64,000 nucleotides of DNA from Pseudocitrobacter corydidari (GTDB lineage Bacteria > Pseudomonadota > Gammaproteobacteria > Enterobacterales > Enterobacteriaceae), in assembly GCF_021172065.1 (NCBI RefSeq), contig NZ_CP087880.1, forward strand, positions 2,518,583 through 2,582,582. Direction: 5' to 3'. Made by a program: the position numbers and the translations under genes. Each line of letters opens with the position of its first letter. The stretch's first letter is position 1. Positions 35,721 to 43,550 of this stretch are shown piece by piece. The notes under the pieces were generated by a model. That model saw only the letters and a list, made by a program, of their open reading frames with translations. It was not told the DNA's origin and did not search any database.

Positions 35721-35939
35721 ATGTCTGAGAAACCATTAACTAAAACGGATTATTTGATGCGACTGCGCCGTTGCCAGTCAATTGATACGCTGGAACGCGT
35801 CATTGAAAAAAATAAATATGAACTTTCTGACAATGAACTGGCGGTATTTTACTCAGCTGCCGATCATCGTCTGGCTGAATTGACGATGAATAAGCTGTAC
35901 GACAAGATCCCATCTACCGTCTGGAAATTTATTCGTTAA
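35721..35939 (+). CDS. hha: Hha, H-NS co-regulator
   Basis: A 72-residue protein matching E. coli Hha throughout ([20 protein letters not shown]...VWKFIR). It joins H-NS to silence horizontally acquired and virulence genes and modulates haemolysin expression. Cys18, the residue implicated in TomB control, is present. Second gene of the tomB-hha operon. Confidence 0.98.
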   Translation: MSEKPLTKTDYLMRLRRCQSIDTLERVIEKNKYELSDNELAVFYSAADHRLAELTMNKLYDKIPSTVWKFIR

Positions 35940-36042
35940 TCGCTATTTTCTGCAATTGCTACAGGCGTCAGTCAAGTCAACTAACGATCGTAACGTTCCA
36001 CTTCCCCTGGTAAGTTTGTGATTAACTTCACATTGATCAACA

Positions 36043-36054
36043 GGGAACGTTCCC
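36043..36054. promoter_or_regulatory. Perfect palindrome upstream of maa
   Basis: GGGAACGTTCCC is a perfect 12-bp palindrome 55 bp before the maa start. A second AACGTTCC occurs at 35993-36000 and a GTTCC follows at 36059. It could be an operator; the regulator is unknown. Confidence 0.35.
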
Positions 36055-36108
36055 AATTGTTCCTGCGCCTCTTATGGTGAACACTCTCGACTGACGAGGA
36101 GTGTCACA

Positions 36109-36663
36109 ATGAGTGAAGAGAAACGTAAAATGATCGCCGGCGAACTCTATCGCCCGGCTGATGCAACGCTCAGAGCCGATAGCCTGCGCGCCAAACAGTT
36201 GTTGCACCGCTACAACCATTCGTCGCCCGACGAAAAAGCATTACGCCACCAGTTGCTGGCTGAACTCTTCAATAAAAGCCACGATGCTTATATTGAGCCC
36301 AATTTCCGCTGCGACTATGGCTATAACATTACCCTCGGCGCCAATTTCTACGCCAATTTTGATTGCGTAATGCTGGATGTTTGCCCCATTACCATCGGCG
36401 ATAATTGCATGCTCGCGCCGGGCGTACATATTTATACGGCGACCCATCCTCTGGATGCCACCGAACGAAACAGCGGCTACGAGTATGGCAAACCGGTGGT
36501 TATCGGTAATAACGTCTGGATTGGCGGACGTGCGGTGATAAATCCTGGCGTCACCCTTGGGGATAACGTTGTGGTGGCTTCGGGCGCAGTGGTGGTGAAA
36601 GATGTCCCTGATAACGCGGTCGTTGGGGGCAATCCGGCCCGCATTCTTAAAATGCTAAGCTAA
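36109..36663 (+). CDS. maa: Maa, maltose O-acetyltransferase
   Basis: A 184-residue left-handed beta-helix (hexapeptide-repeat) acetyltransferase, matching E. coli Maa (183 aa). It transfers acetyl from acetyl-CoA to glucose or maltose. The repeats start near residue 70 ([24 protein letters not shown]). The catalytic His is in [10 protein letters not shown] and the coil ends [13 protein letters not shown]. An AGGAG site precedes the ATG. Physiological role is probably detoxification of excess sugar. Confidence 0.94.
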   Translation: MSEEKRKMIAGELYRPADATLRADSLRAKQLLHRYNHSSPDEKALRHQLLAELFNKSHDAYIEPNFRCDYGYNITLGANFYANFDCVMLDVCPITIGDNCMLAPGVHIYTATHPLDATERNSGYEYGKPVVIGNNVWIGGRAVINPGVTLGDNVVVASGAVVVKDVPDNAVVGGNPARILKMLS

Positions 36664-36761
36664 CGCGACTGTTATGCTTTTTTGAAACTAATCTGTTACT
36701 TTTTGTATTGGTTAATGCAACATAGAATAGGTGAATCCGCCCTGAGTTGCAGAGCCCAATG

Positions 36762-37232
36762 ATGACAGAAATCCAGCGATTACTTACGCAAACTATCAAT
36801 GAACTGAATATCCGTGAAAAGCGCGACAACCGGCCGCGCTTTAGCATCAGTTTTATCCGCAATCACCCCGGCCTGTTCCTGGCGATGTACGCGGCGTTTT
36901 TCGCCACGCTGATTGTCATGATGCGCTCTGAAACGCTTGAAGGTTCCGTCTGGCTGCTGTGGGTACTGTTTGCCCTGCTAAATGCGTTTTTCTTCTTCGA
37001 CGTTTACCCGCGTTATCACTACGAAGATATCGACGTGCTGGATTTCCGCGTCTGCTATAACGGCGAGTGGTACAACACGCGCTTCGTGCCGGAAGAGTTG
37101 ATTCAAGCCATCAAGAATTCGCCCCGCGTCAGCGCGCAGGCTCGCGCACAGCTGGAAAAAATGGTCGCCAGAAAAGGCGAACTCTCGTTCTACGATGTCT
37201 TCACCCTGACCCGCGAGGAAGCGACGCAATAA
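36762..37232 (+). CDS. ylaC: YlaC, inner-membrane protein
   Basis: A 156-residue protein equal in length to E. coli YlaC. Two membrane helices (about residues 38-58 and 64-84: [17 protein letters not shown] and [17 protein letters not shown]) lie between a basic N-terminus and a soluble C-terminal domain. Function is unknown. A preceding in-frame ATG at 36759 and a TTG at 36747 are alternatives. The last 32 bp overlap the end of the convergent MocR-type gene. Confidence 0.9.
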   Translation: MTEIQRLLTQTINELNIREKRDNRPRFSISFIRNHPGLFLAMYAAFFATLIVMMRSETLEGSVWLLWVLFALLNAFFFFDVYPRYHYEDIDVLDFRVCYNGEWYNTRFVPEELIQAIKNSPRVSAQARAQLEKMVARKGELSFYDVFTLTREEATQ

Positions 37233-38658
37233 TCCGCTGCAGCGTCCGTATCGCCGGAATAAAGCGCGATGCGGACGTATTGCCATAACCCAGCACCAGG
37301 CCCGAACGCTGATGCTGCGCATTCAGATAAAACTGGCTGAGCGCCGCCGGTGACATCTGCTGCTGGCGGGCTAGTTTTACCACCGCCACATCATCAATCC
37401 CGTCGATAAGTACCGTCAGGTGCAGCCCCCCCTCCCCGGCCAGCACCTGATGCGGAATCAACAGTTCCTGCGCCAGCGCCTCGCGTAATTGTGTTTGCCG
37501 TTTACGATAAAGCCGTCGCATCGCCGCCAGATGCCGCGCGTAATGGCCCTCCTCAATAAACGTCGCCAGCGTGCGTTGCTCGGCGCGATGCCCACCCCGC
37601 AGCAGGGCGCGAATCGCCGGTTGTGCGGCAGCGACCAGCGCAGGTGGCAACACCATAAAACCCAACCGCAGCGACGGAAACAGCGTTTTGCTGAAGGTGC
37701 CCAAATAGACGACCGGCGCGTCTCTCACCATGCCACGCATCGCCGGGATCGGCTCACCGCTGTAGCGAAACTCACTGTCATAATCATCCTCAATGATCCA
37801 CGCCCCCGCGCGATGGGCAAACTCCAGCAGCGCCAGACGCCGCGCCGCACTCAGTACGCTGCCCGTGGGATACTGATGCGACGGTGAGGTAAAAATGAGA
37901 CGCGGCGTCGACGCGGCCTGCGCAAACTGCATACCTTCATCATCAACAGGAATTCCCTCAAGCTGTAACCCCGCCGCCAGAAAGGCGCTTTTTGCGCCAA
38001 AGTAACCCGGCTCTTCCACCCAGGCCAGTTGCCCCGGCTCGCTCAACAGTTGGGTACAAAGATTCACCCCTTCCAGCGCGCCTTCGGTGATAACCACCTG
38101 GCTGGCATCGCAGTCGATTCCCCGTGAAAGCGCGAGGTGACGGGCAATCGCCTCGCGCAACGCCCACTCCCCGGCAGAATCGCCATAGCCCAGCAGCAAG
38201 CACCCCTCCTCTCGCAAGGTACGGTCAAGCAACCGCCGCCACAACGGTAAGGGGAAATAGTTAATCGCGGGCGTTCCCGGCGTAAAGAGCATGGGCGGCG
38301 ATTCGCGCGGCGTCGCGGGCGGGAGCTCTTGAAACCGTTCGGCCACACATGCCGATAAAACTGGCGATGAAACGGTCGCCTGCGTTTTGGGAAGTGACGC
38401 CACGCGCGAGCCCTGTCTGTCGCGCAGCAAATAGCCTTCCAGCGCCAGCTGCTCCAGCGCGCTATTGACCGTATTACGGGAAATTGCCAGCCGCTGCGCC
38501 ATGATGCGCGAACCAGGAAGGCGGCAGTTTGCCTGCAACTGCCCCTGCAAAATGGATTCTCGCAGCGCGTTGTAAAGGCCGCGCTGTAGCGTCTGCGGGC
38601 CGCGCATTGCCAGCGCGCGTTGCAGGAAAGTAAAAAAAGGATCGTCAGGGATATTCAT
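37201..38658 (-). CDS. MocR-family (GntR HTH + aminotransferase-like) regulator
   Basis: A 485-residue MocR/PdxR-type regulator. A winged GntR HTH covers about residues 15-80 (LREAL-like [19 protein letters not shown], then [17 protein letters not shown]). A fold-type I aminotransferase domain covers residues 110-470, with [19 protein letters not shown] and the PLP lysine in [14 protein letters not shown]. Such proteins usually control a divergent gene using PLP or an aldehyde/amine ligand; here that gene is the GNAT protein at 38760. The start at 38658 follows GAGGAGCCCTG. Target and ligand are unknown. K-12 lacks this gene at this site. Confidence 0.85.
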   Translation of the reverse strand: MNIPDDPFFTFLQRALAMRGPQTLQRGLYNALRESILQGQLQANCRLPGSRIMAQRLAISRNTVNSALEQLALEGYLLRDRQGSRVASLPKTQATVSSPVLSACVAERFQELPPATPRESPPMLFTPGTPAINYFPLPLWRRLLDRTLREEGCLLLGYGDSAGEWALREAIARHLALSRGIDCDASQVVITEGALEGVNLCTQLLSEPGQLAWVEEPGYFGAKSAFLAAGLQLEGIPVDDEGMQFAQAASTPRLIFTSPSHQYPTGSVLSAARRLALLEFAHRAGAWIIEDDYDSEFRYSGEPIPAMRGMVRDAPVVYLGTFSKTLFPSLRLGFMVLPPALVAAAQPAIRALLRGGHRAEQRTLATFIEEGHYARHLAAMRRLYRKRQTQLREALAQELLIPHQVLAGEGGLHLTVLIDGIDDVAVVKLARQQQMSPAALSQFYLNAQHQRSGLVLGYGNTSASRFIPAIRTLQRIIASLPRGSG

Positions 38659-38691
38659 CAGGGCTCCTCGTGGCACCATCAAAAGATACAT

Positions 38692-38715
38692 CCATGGCAC
38701 TTTTTATGGAACCAG
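38692..38715. promoter_or_regulatory. Candidate MocR operator
   Basis: Between the divergent MocR and GNAT genes. CCATGG-CACTTTTTATGG-AACCA contains repeated TGG/CCA steps around a T5 tract, typical of MocR-family sites. The same CACTTTTTA core occurs in front of the second MocR gene near 50054. Confidence 0.45.
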
Positions 38716-38759
38716 TAAGTCTCTACTCTCATCTCGTCCACTTACAGCAAGGAGAGGTT

Positions 38760-39473
38760 ATGAGTCAGCTTAATCAATTTAATCAACCCGTTGGTGATGC
38801 ATTACCCGACTGGCAACCGCGTCCTCATCCGGCGCGCGTAGTGCTTGACGGCGCCTGGTGTCGCCTGGAGCCCCTGGCCGTTCATCATGCTGACGCGCTT
38901 TTTGCCGCGCACCAGCTTGCCGCCGATACGCGCAGCTGGACGTGGCTGCTGCGTGAGCCCGACCGTTGTGTGGACGATTTTCGCCAGTGGGTCGCCAGTG
39001 TGGAAAATCTCCGCGATCCCATTCATTTTGCGGTGATTGATAAAAGTACCGATAAGCCGGTGGGCTCACTGTCGCTGATGCGCATTGATGCCAGTAATGG
39101 CGTGGTGGAGGTAGGGCACGTGCACTTTTCGCCGCTGCTTAGCCGCACACCGATGTCAACGGAAGCCCAGTGGCTACTGATGTGCTACGCATTTGATACG
39201 CTCGGGTACCGTCGCTACGAGTGGAAATGTAATAGCCTGAATGAACCATCGCGCAATGCTGCATTGCGTTTAGGCTTCCAGTTTGAAGGTCGCTTTCGTC
39301 AGGTGCTGGTGATTAAGGGGCATAACCGCGATACGGACTGGTTTTCGATTCTGGATAGCGAATGGCCTGCGCTGGATACGGCGTTTCGTCACTGGCTTGC
39401 CGCCGACAACTTCGATGCCGACGGCAAGCAGCGAAAAACCCTGGAACAGTGGCGCAATAATGGAAAAAATTAA
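38760..39473 (+). CDS. GNAT-family N-acetyltransferase (RimJ/RimL-like)
   Basis: A 237-residue acetyltransferase. The GNAT core covers about residues 35-205: acceptor-side [19 protein letters not shown], then [20 protein letters not shown], the acetyl-CoA loop region, and the RimL-like end [32 protein letters not shown]. It resembles enzymes acting on small amines, amino acids or protein N-termini; substrate unknown. The start at 38760 has AAGGAGAGG upstream; the frame is open 30 codons further. It is divergent from a MocR regulator, the likely controller. Its stop overlaps the rpmJ2 stop on the other strand. Confidence 0.82.
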   Translation: MSQLNQFNQPVGDALPDWQPRPHPARVVLDGAWCRLEPLAVHHADALFAAHQLAADTRSWTWLLREPDRCVDDFRQWVASVENLRDPIHFAVIDKSTDKPVGSLSLMRIDASNGVVEVGHVHFSPLLSRTPMSTEAQWLLMCYAFDTLGYRRYEWKCNSLNEPSRNAALRLGFQFEGRFRQVLVIKGHNRDTDWFSILDSEWPALDTAFRHWLAADNFDADGKQRKTLEQWRNNGKN

Positions 39474-39610
39474 CGTCTTTTTTTACGACCCTGCACCGCT
39501 TTAAAACGCGGATTGGTTTTGCAAATGACATACAGCCGCCCTTTGCGCTTCACAATATGACAGTCCGGGTGGCGTTGTTTTGCACTGCGTAATGAATTCA
39601 GAACCTGCAT
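39470..39610 (-). CDS. rpmJ2: RpmJ2 (YkgO), alternative ribosomal protein L36
   Basis: A 46-residue basic protein reading [20 protein letters not shown]... and ending VQGRKKRR, clearly the long L36 paralogue YkgO. Only Cys17 and Cys30 remain, so the four-ligand zinc site of normal L36 is absent. It replaces the zinc form when zinc is scarce. Its ATG overlaps the rpmE2 stop (TAATG), so the two are cotranslated. Too short for many gene callers. Confidence 0.95.
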   Translation of the reverse strand: MQVLNSLRSAKQRHPDCHIVKRKGRLYVICKTNPRFKAVQGRKKRR

Positions 39611-39870
39611 TACTGGCCTCTCACATCAAGAAAGCGGCCAAAGCGCTGACGGAATTTCGCGGCGCTGCCCTCGCTGGAAAACGACTTCTGTTTCCCGGTA
39701 TAAAACGGATGCGACTTCGCAGACACCTCAAGAGTGACATAGGGATATGTCTCTCCTTCAAGCTCAATTTCGCGATCGGTCTTGATTGTCGAGCCGACTT
39801 TAAAATACTCATTGGCGCTGGTGTCGTGGAAGACCACGGTACGGTAATGCGGATGAATATTGGTTTTCAT
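39610..39870 (-). CDS. rpmE2: RpmE2 (YkgM), zinc-independent ribosomal protein L31B
   Basis: An 86-residue type B L31 ([23 protein letters not shown]...), without any cysteine, replacing zinc-binding L31 under zinc limitation and so freeing zinc. The start at 39870 has GAGGGCG upstream and equals the E. coli YkgM start. It is in an operon with rpmJ2, under a Zur-box-like palindrome. In K-12 ykgMO lies elsewhere; in Salmonella the pair is near ylaC/ylaB as here. Confidence 0.95.
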   Translation of the reverse strand: MKTNIHPHYRTVVFHDTSANEYFKVGSTIKTDREIELEGETYPYVTLEVSAKSHPFYTGKQKSFSSEGSAAKFRQRFGRFLDVRGQ

Positions 39871-39883
39871 AACGCCCTCATCT

Positions 39884-39904
39884 TGTATGTTATAACATAA
39901 CAAT
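39884..39904 (-). promoter_or_regulatory. Zur box in front of rpmE2-rpmJ2
   Basis: The palindrome ATGTTATAACAT (39887-39898), with partial flanks TTGT and AACAA, resembles the enterobacterial Zur consensus (TGTTATAnTATAACA type). It lies 14-34 bp before the rpmE2 ATG, so Zur would repress when zinc is plentiful. Confidence 0.78.
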
Positions 39905-40080
39905 ATGCTAAGGCATTATTCCGCAGCGATCAACCATTCGCTTACCAGGGTTATTTCCTTATCTCTTTTTCGCAAAAGCTCAGCACCCCGCAGCGGCATA
40001 AAATAGAAAATATCGTTATTGGTGACGCATCATCGAATCAGGCACGCTGGCGCTATCTCATCTCATCAGGAGCGATCATC

Positions 40081-40203
40081 ATGCGTTGTTGTTGTTATCC
40101 CTTCACTCATAAAAATGCCCTTTTCCCCCAGCACTCTGGAGATAACAATGAGCCTGACGACACTGCCCGTTCTCAATCTGGCGCACTATCACTCTGCCGC
40201 TGA
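40081..40203 (+). CDS. Cysteine-rich upstream ORF (putative leader peptide), 40 aa
   Basis: ATG at 40081 is preceded by AGGAG at 40068-40072 with 8-nt spacing. The frame begins Met-Arg-Cys-Cys-Cys-Tyr-Pro (TGT TGT TGT at 40087-40095) and ends with TGA at 40201-40203, with a further Cys at codon 39. It overlaps the first 56 bp of the oxygenase gene in another frame. Three tandem Cys codons right after the start, in front of an operon with a methionine-type ABC transporter, look like a cysteine-responsive leader. A small hairpin, CCAG (40128-40131) with CTGG (40136-40139), lies at the operon's own ribosome-binding site. No homologue is known to me. Confidence 0.6.
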   Translation: MRCCCYPFTHKNALFPQHSGDNNEPDDTARSQSGALSLCR

Positions 40204-41179
40204 ACGCGATGTTTTTCTTGAACAACTGCGTCATGCCGCACGCGACGTAGGGTTCTTTTACCTGACGCATCACGGCATCGATGACACCCTTTCGCAGCAA
40301 CTCCAGCATCAGGCCCGACGGTTCTTTGCCCTGTCAGACGCACAAAAACAGCAGGTGGCGATGGTCCACTCCCCGCATTTTCGCGGTTACAACCGCAGCG
40401 CTGCCGAACTGACACGCGGCCAGCCCGACTGGCGCGAGCAGTTTGATATTGGCGCGGAGCGTCAGGCGCTGCATCTGAATGAAGACGATCCGCGCTGGCT
40501 GCGCTTACAGGGGCCCAATCTGTGGCCGCAGGCGCTGCCCACGCTGAAACCGGTACTTCTGGCGTGGCAACGTGCGATGACGGAGATGGCAATGACGCTG
40601 CTGCGCGCATTCGCACAAGCGCTGCAACTGCCTGCGCATGCCTTTGATACGTTGTATGGCGACAAACCCAACGAACATATCAAGCTGATTCGCTATCCGG
40701 GCCAGCAGGAGACACAAAGCAGCACCCAGGGGGTAGGAGCGCACAAAGATTCCGGCTTCCTCAGTTTCCTGTTGCAGGATCAACAAAAAGGGTTACAGGT
40801 CGAGGTGCGTGAAGGTGAGTGGATCGACGCCGCCCCGCTGCCGGGCAGTTTTGTCGTCAACATTGGCGAATTACTCGAGCTGGCGACCAATGGATATCTG
40901 CGCGCGACCGTGCACCGCGTAGTTTCCCCTCCCGCCCATCAGGACCGCCTGTCGATCGCCTTCTTCCTCGGCGCCCAACTGGATGCGGTCGTCCCCGTCT
41001 ACGATTTGCCGGAAGCACTGGCGCGAGAAGCGCATGGGCCGCAAAGCGATCCGCAAAATCCGCTTCTGCGCGATGTGGGCTGGAACTACTTAAAAGGCCG
41101 CCTGCGTTCGCATCCGGACGTCGCAGAGCGTCATTATTCCGATGTGCTTCGCGCCCGCAGCGAACAACTTATCGCCTGA
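40148..41179 (+). CDS. Isopenicillin-N-synthase-like 2-oxoglutarate/Fe(II) oxygenase
   Basis: A 343-residue non-heme iron oxygenase. An N-terminal DIOX_N-like region (VLNLAHYHSAAERDVFLEQL...GFFYLTHHGI) is followed by a double-stranded beta-helix core near residues 175-300. The iron ligands are His and Asp in GAHKDSGFLSF and the distal His in ATVHRVVSPP; the 2-oxoglutarate-binding Arg-x-Ser is in DRLSIAFFL. The start at 40148 has GGAGATAA upstream; the frame is open 43 codons earlier but without support. It is the first gene of an operon with a NlpA/MetQ-type transporter, so it probably oxidises an imported sulfur compound or amino acid. Substrate unknown. Confidence 0.85.
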   Translation: MSLTTLPVLNLAHYHSAAERDVFLEQLRHAARDVGFFYLTHHGIDDTLSQQLQHQARRFFALSDAQKQQVAMVHSPHFRGYNRSAAELTRGQPDWREQFDIGAERQALHLNEDDPRWLRLQGPNLWPQALPTLKPVLLAWQRAMTEMAMTLLRAFAQALQLPAHAFDTLYGDKPNEHIKLIRYPGQQETQSSTQGVGAHKDSGFLSFLLQDQQKGLQVEVREGEWIDAAPLPGSFVVNIGELLELATNGYLRATVHRVVSPPAHQDRLSIAFFLGAQLDAVVPVYDLPEALAREAHGPQSDPQNPLLRDVGWNYLKGRLRSHPDVAERHYSDVLRARSEQLIA

Positions 41180-41203
41180 AAACAATAATAAAGGAATCAC
41201 ACC

Positions 41204-42010
41204 ATGAAAAATGCTGCATTCAAACTGGCAGGTATCGCGCTCTCTCTTTCTCTGGCCTGGAGCGCGAGTGCCGCGCCGCTGCGCATCGCGGCGGACCCGG
41301 TTCCCCACGCGGAAATTCTCAACTTTATTAAAAAACAGGACCCGTCGCTCGACCTGCAGGTGGTGGAACTCACCAGCGGAGTCAACGCCAACGAGCTGCT
41401 GGCAAATGGCGACGTGGATGCGAACTACTTCCAGCACGTGCCTTATCTGAAAGACCAGGAAAAGGCATTAGGCAAAACCTTCGCCGTGGCGGCAACGGTG
41501 CATATAGAACCGCTGGGGATTTATTCTCACAAACATAAAGATCTGAAATCGCTGCCCGAAGGCGCGACCATCGCCGTGCCGAATAACGCCACAAACTTAA
41601 GCCGCGCGCTGTTCCTGTTGCAAAGTAAAGGGCTGATTAAACTCGATAGCAAATTCAGCGACCCGGCGAGTACGCTCGCGACGCCGAAAGACATCGTCGA
41701 AAATCCCCATAACGTGAAGATCCTGGAGATCGAGTCACCGCAGATCCCGCGGTCGCTGGACGATGTCGATCTCGCCGTGATTAACGGCAACTACGCGCTG
41801 GAGGCCGGTTTAACACCCGCAAAAGATGCGCTGGGGCTGGAAAGCGCGGCCCATAATCCGTACGCCAATATTCTGGTGACTAACCCGCAGCTCGCCAAGG
41901 ATCCGCGCATTAAAGAGCTGGCGAAAGATCTGACCTCACCGCAGGTTGCGGAATTTATCCGCCAGCACTACAACGGTTCGGTGATCCCGGTCAGTGCGCC
42001 CCAGTCATGA
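41204..42010 (+). CDS. MetQ/NlpA-family ABC transporter substrate-binding protein
   Basis: A 268-residue periplasmic binding protein. The signal peptide (residues about 1-23, cleaved after ASA-APLRIA) lacks a lipobox Cys, unlike the lipoprotein MetQ, so it is probably soluble. Family blocks include the opening [15 protein letters not shown], the [23 protein letters not shown] segment, [14 protein letters not shown] and the ALINGNY-like [13 protein letters not shown]. Ligand is likely an amino acid or related sulfur compound. Its last codons overlap the ATPase start by four bases. Confidence 0.9.
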   Translation: MKNAAFKLAGIALSLSLAWSASAAPLRIAADPVPHAEILNFIKKQDPSLDLQVVELTSGVNANELLANGDVDANYFQHVPYLKDQEKALGKTFAVAATVHIEPLGIYSHKHKDLKSLPEGATIAVPNNATNLSRALFLLQSKGLIKLDSKFSDPASTLATPKDIVENPHNVKILEIESPQIPRSLDDVDLAVINGNYALEAGLTPAKDALGLESAAHNPYANILVTNPQLAKDPRIKELAKDLTSPQVAEFIRQHYNGSVIPVSAPQS

Positions 42011-42798
42011 TTACGCTCGACGGGCTGAGTAAACAGTACGCCGGAACAGGCCGACCGGCGCTTAACAACGTCTCGCTTCACGTCCCGAAGGGGGCGATTT
42101 ACGGTATCCTCGGGCGAAGTGGCGCGGGAAAAAGTACGCTGATTCGTTGTCTGAATTTACTGGAGCGGCCCACGGCGGGCCGCATTCTGTTCAACGACGA
42201 AGATATCTTACGGTTCAATAAAACCCAACTCCGGGCGCATCGCCTGCGCACGGGCATGATTTTTCAACACTTTAACCTGCTTCATGCGCGGACGGTGGCC
42301 GACAACATCGCCGTTCCGCTGGAAATCGCAGGCGTGGCGAAAGCAGAACGTCAGCAGCGTATTGAAGAACTGCTGTTTTTAGTCGGGCTGGCGGATAAAG
42401 CGCAGGCATTTCCTTCTCAGCTTTCTGGTGGCCAGAAGCAGCGCGTCGGCATTGCCCGCGCGCTGGCGGCGAAACCGGATGTGCTGCTTTGCGATGAAGC
42501 CACCAGCGCGCTGGATGCCGAAACCACCGCCTCGGTGTTAACGCTGCTCGACACCATCAATCGTCAGCTTGGGCTGACGATTGTCCTTATCACCCATCAA
42601 CTGGAAGTGGTGAAAAACCTCTGCGACCACGCAGCATTGCTGGAAAACGGTGAATTGCAGGAGAGCGGAAAAATTGCTGACCTGCTGGTATCGCCCTGGT
42701 CGCGTCTGCGTGAAATGCTGTTAGGCGATGCCGATGAAGAACGTCGCTTTCTGGCCCGTCATGGTATCAACGGGAGGCCTTTATGCGTGGTCGCATGA
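42007..42798 (+). CDS. MetN-like ABC transporter ATPase lacking the C-terminal sensory domain
   Basis: A 263-residue ATPase. Walker [10 protein letters not shown] is near residue 38, the Q-loop FQHFNLL, the signature LSGGQKQR, Walker [13 protein letters not shown] and the H-loop ITHQLE. Typical MetN proteins are about 340 residues, with a C-terminal NIL/ACT methionine-sensing domain. Here the protein stops about 35 residues after the nucleotide-binding domain, so there is no methionine inhibition by that route. It overlaps both its neighbours, the binding protein by 4 bp and the permease by 16 bp. Confidence 0.9.
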   Translation: MITLDGLSKQYAGTGRPALNNVSLHVPKGAIYGILGRSGAGKSTLIRCLNLLERPTAGRILFNDEDILRFNKTQLRAHRLRTGMIFQHFNLLHARTVADNIAVPLEIAGVAKAERQQRIEELLFLVGLADKAQAFPSQLSGGQKQRVGIARALAAKPDVLLCDEATSALDAETTASVLTLLDTINRQLGLTIVLITHQLEVVKNLCDHAALLENGELQESGKIADLLVSPWSRLREMLLGDADEERRFLARHGINGRPLCVVA

Positions 42799-43454
42799 GC
42801 TGGGACGATCTTTGGCCCATTCTCCTCAACGGCACGCTGGAGACGCTGTATATGGTGGGTCTGGCGGCGCTGTTTACGGTACTGATCGGCCTGCCATTGG
42901 GCGTGCTGCTGTTTATTTCCCGCCGCCACGGGCTGGTACCGATGCCGCGTTTAAATGCGCTACTGGGCGCATTGGTCAACACCGGACGCTCGCTGCCGTT
43001 TATTGTGCTACTGATTGCGCTGATCCCATTCACCCGATTACTGATTGGCACAACGCTCGGCAGTACGGCGGCGATTGTCCCCATTACCCTTGGCGCATTT
43101 CCTTTCTTCGCGCGACTCACTGAAAATGCGCTGGATGAAGTCGATTCCGGGCGAATTGAGGCGGTGCTCTCAATGGGCGGCAACACCTGGCACGTGATCA
43201 GCAAAGCGCTGCTACCGGAAGCGCTGCCGGCCCTGCTGGCGGGGATCACCTTAACGGTGGTGATGCTGATTGGTTTTTCATCGATGGCGGGCGTGATTGG
43301 CGGCGGCGGTCTGGGCGATTTAGCCATTCGCTACGGCTATCAGCGTTTTAACGATCAAATAATGGTCGCGACGGTCGTGACGCTGGTCATTATGGTGCAG
43401 GGCGTGCAGATGATCGGCGATCGTCTGGTGCGTGCACTGGCACATCGACGATAA
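42783..43454 (+). CDS. MetI-like ABC transporter permease
   Basis: A 223-residue inner-membrane permease of the MetI type with about five membrane helices (first at residues 18-40, [21 protein letters not shown]). The EAA loop with conserved Gly ([24 protein letters not shown]) contacts the ATPase. GGGAGG at 42772-42777 serves the ATG at 42783, inside the end of the ATPase gene. It is last in the oxygenase-binding protein-ATPase-permease operon; pdeB begins 96 bp later with its own upstream region. Confidence 0.9.
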   Translation: MRGRMSWDDLWPILLNGTLETLYMVGLAALFTVLIGLPLGVLLFISRRHGLVPMPRLNALLGALVNTGRSLPFIVLLIALIPFTRLLIGTTLGSTAAIVPITLGAFPFFARLTENALDEVDSGRIEAVLSMGGNTWHVISKALLPEALPALLAGITLTVVMLIGFSSMAGVIGGGGLGDLAIRYGYQRFNDQIMVATVVTLVIMVQGVQMIGDRLVRALAHRR

Positions 43455-43550
43455 TTTGCGCAATCAATCTCAGAATAACCCTATTGTTTAATAAGCTTAT
43501 TATTTTGATGGGATATACTTGTCGTACTTTGCCACATTAAGGACAACGCT

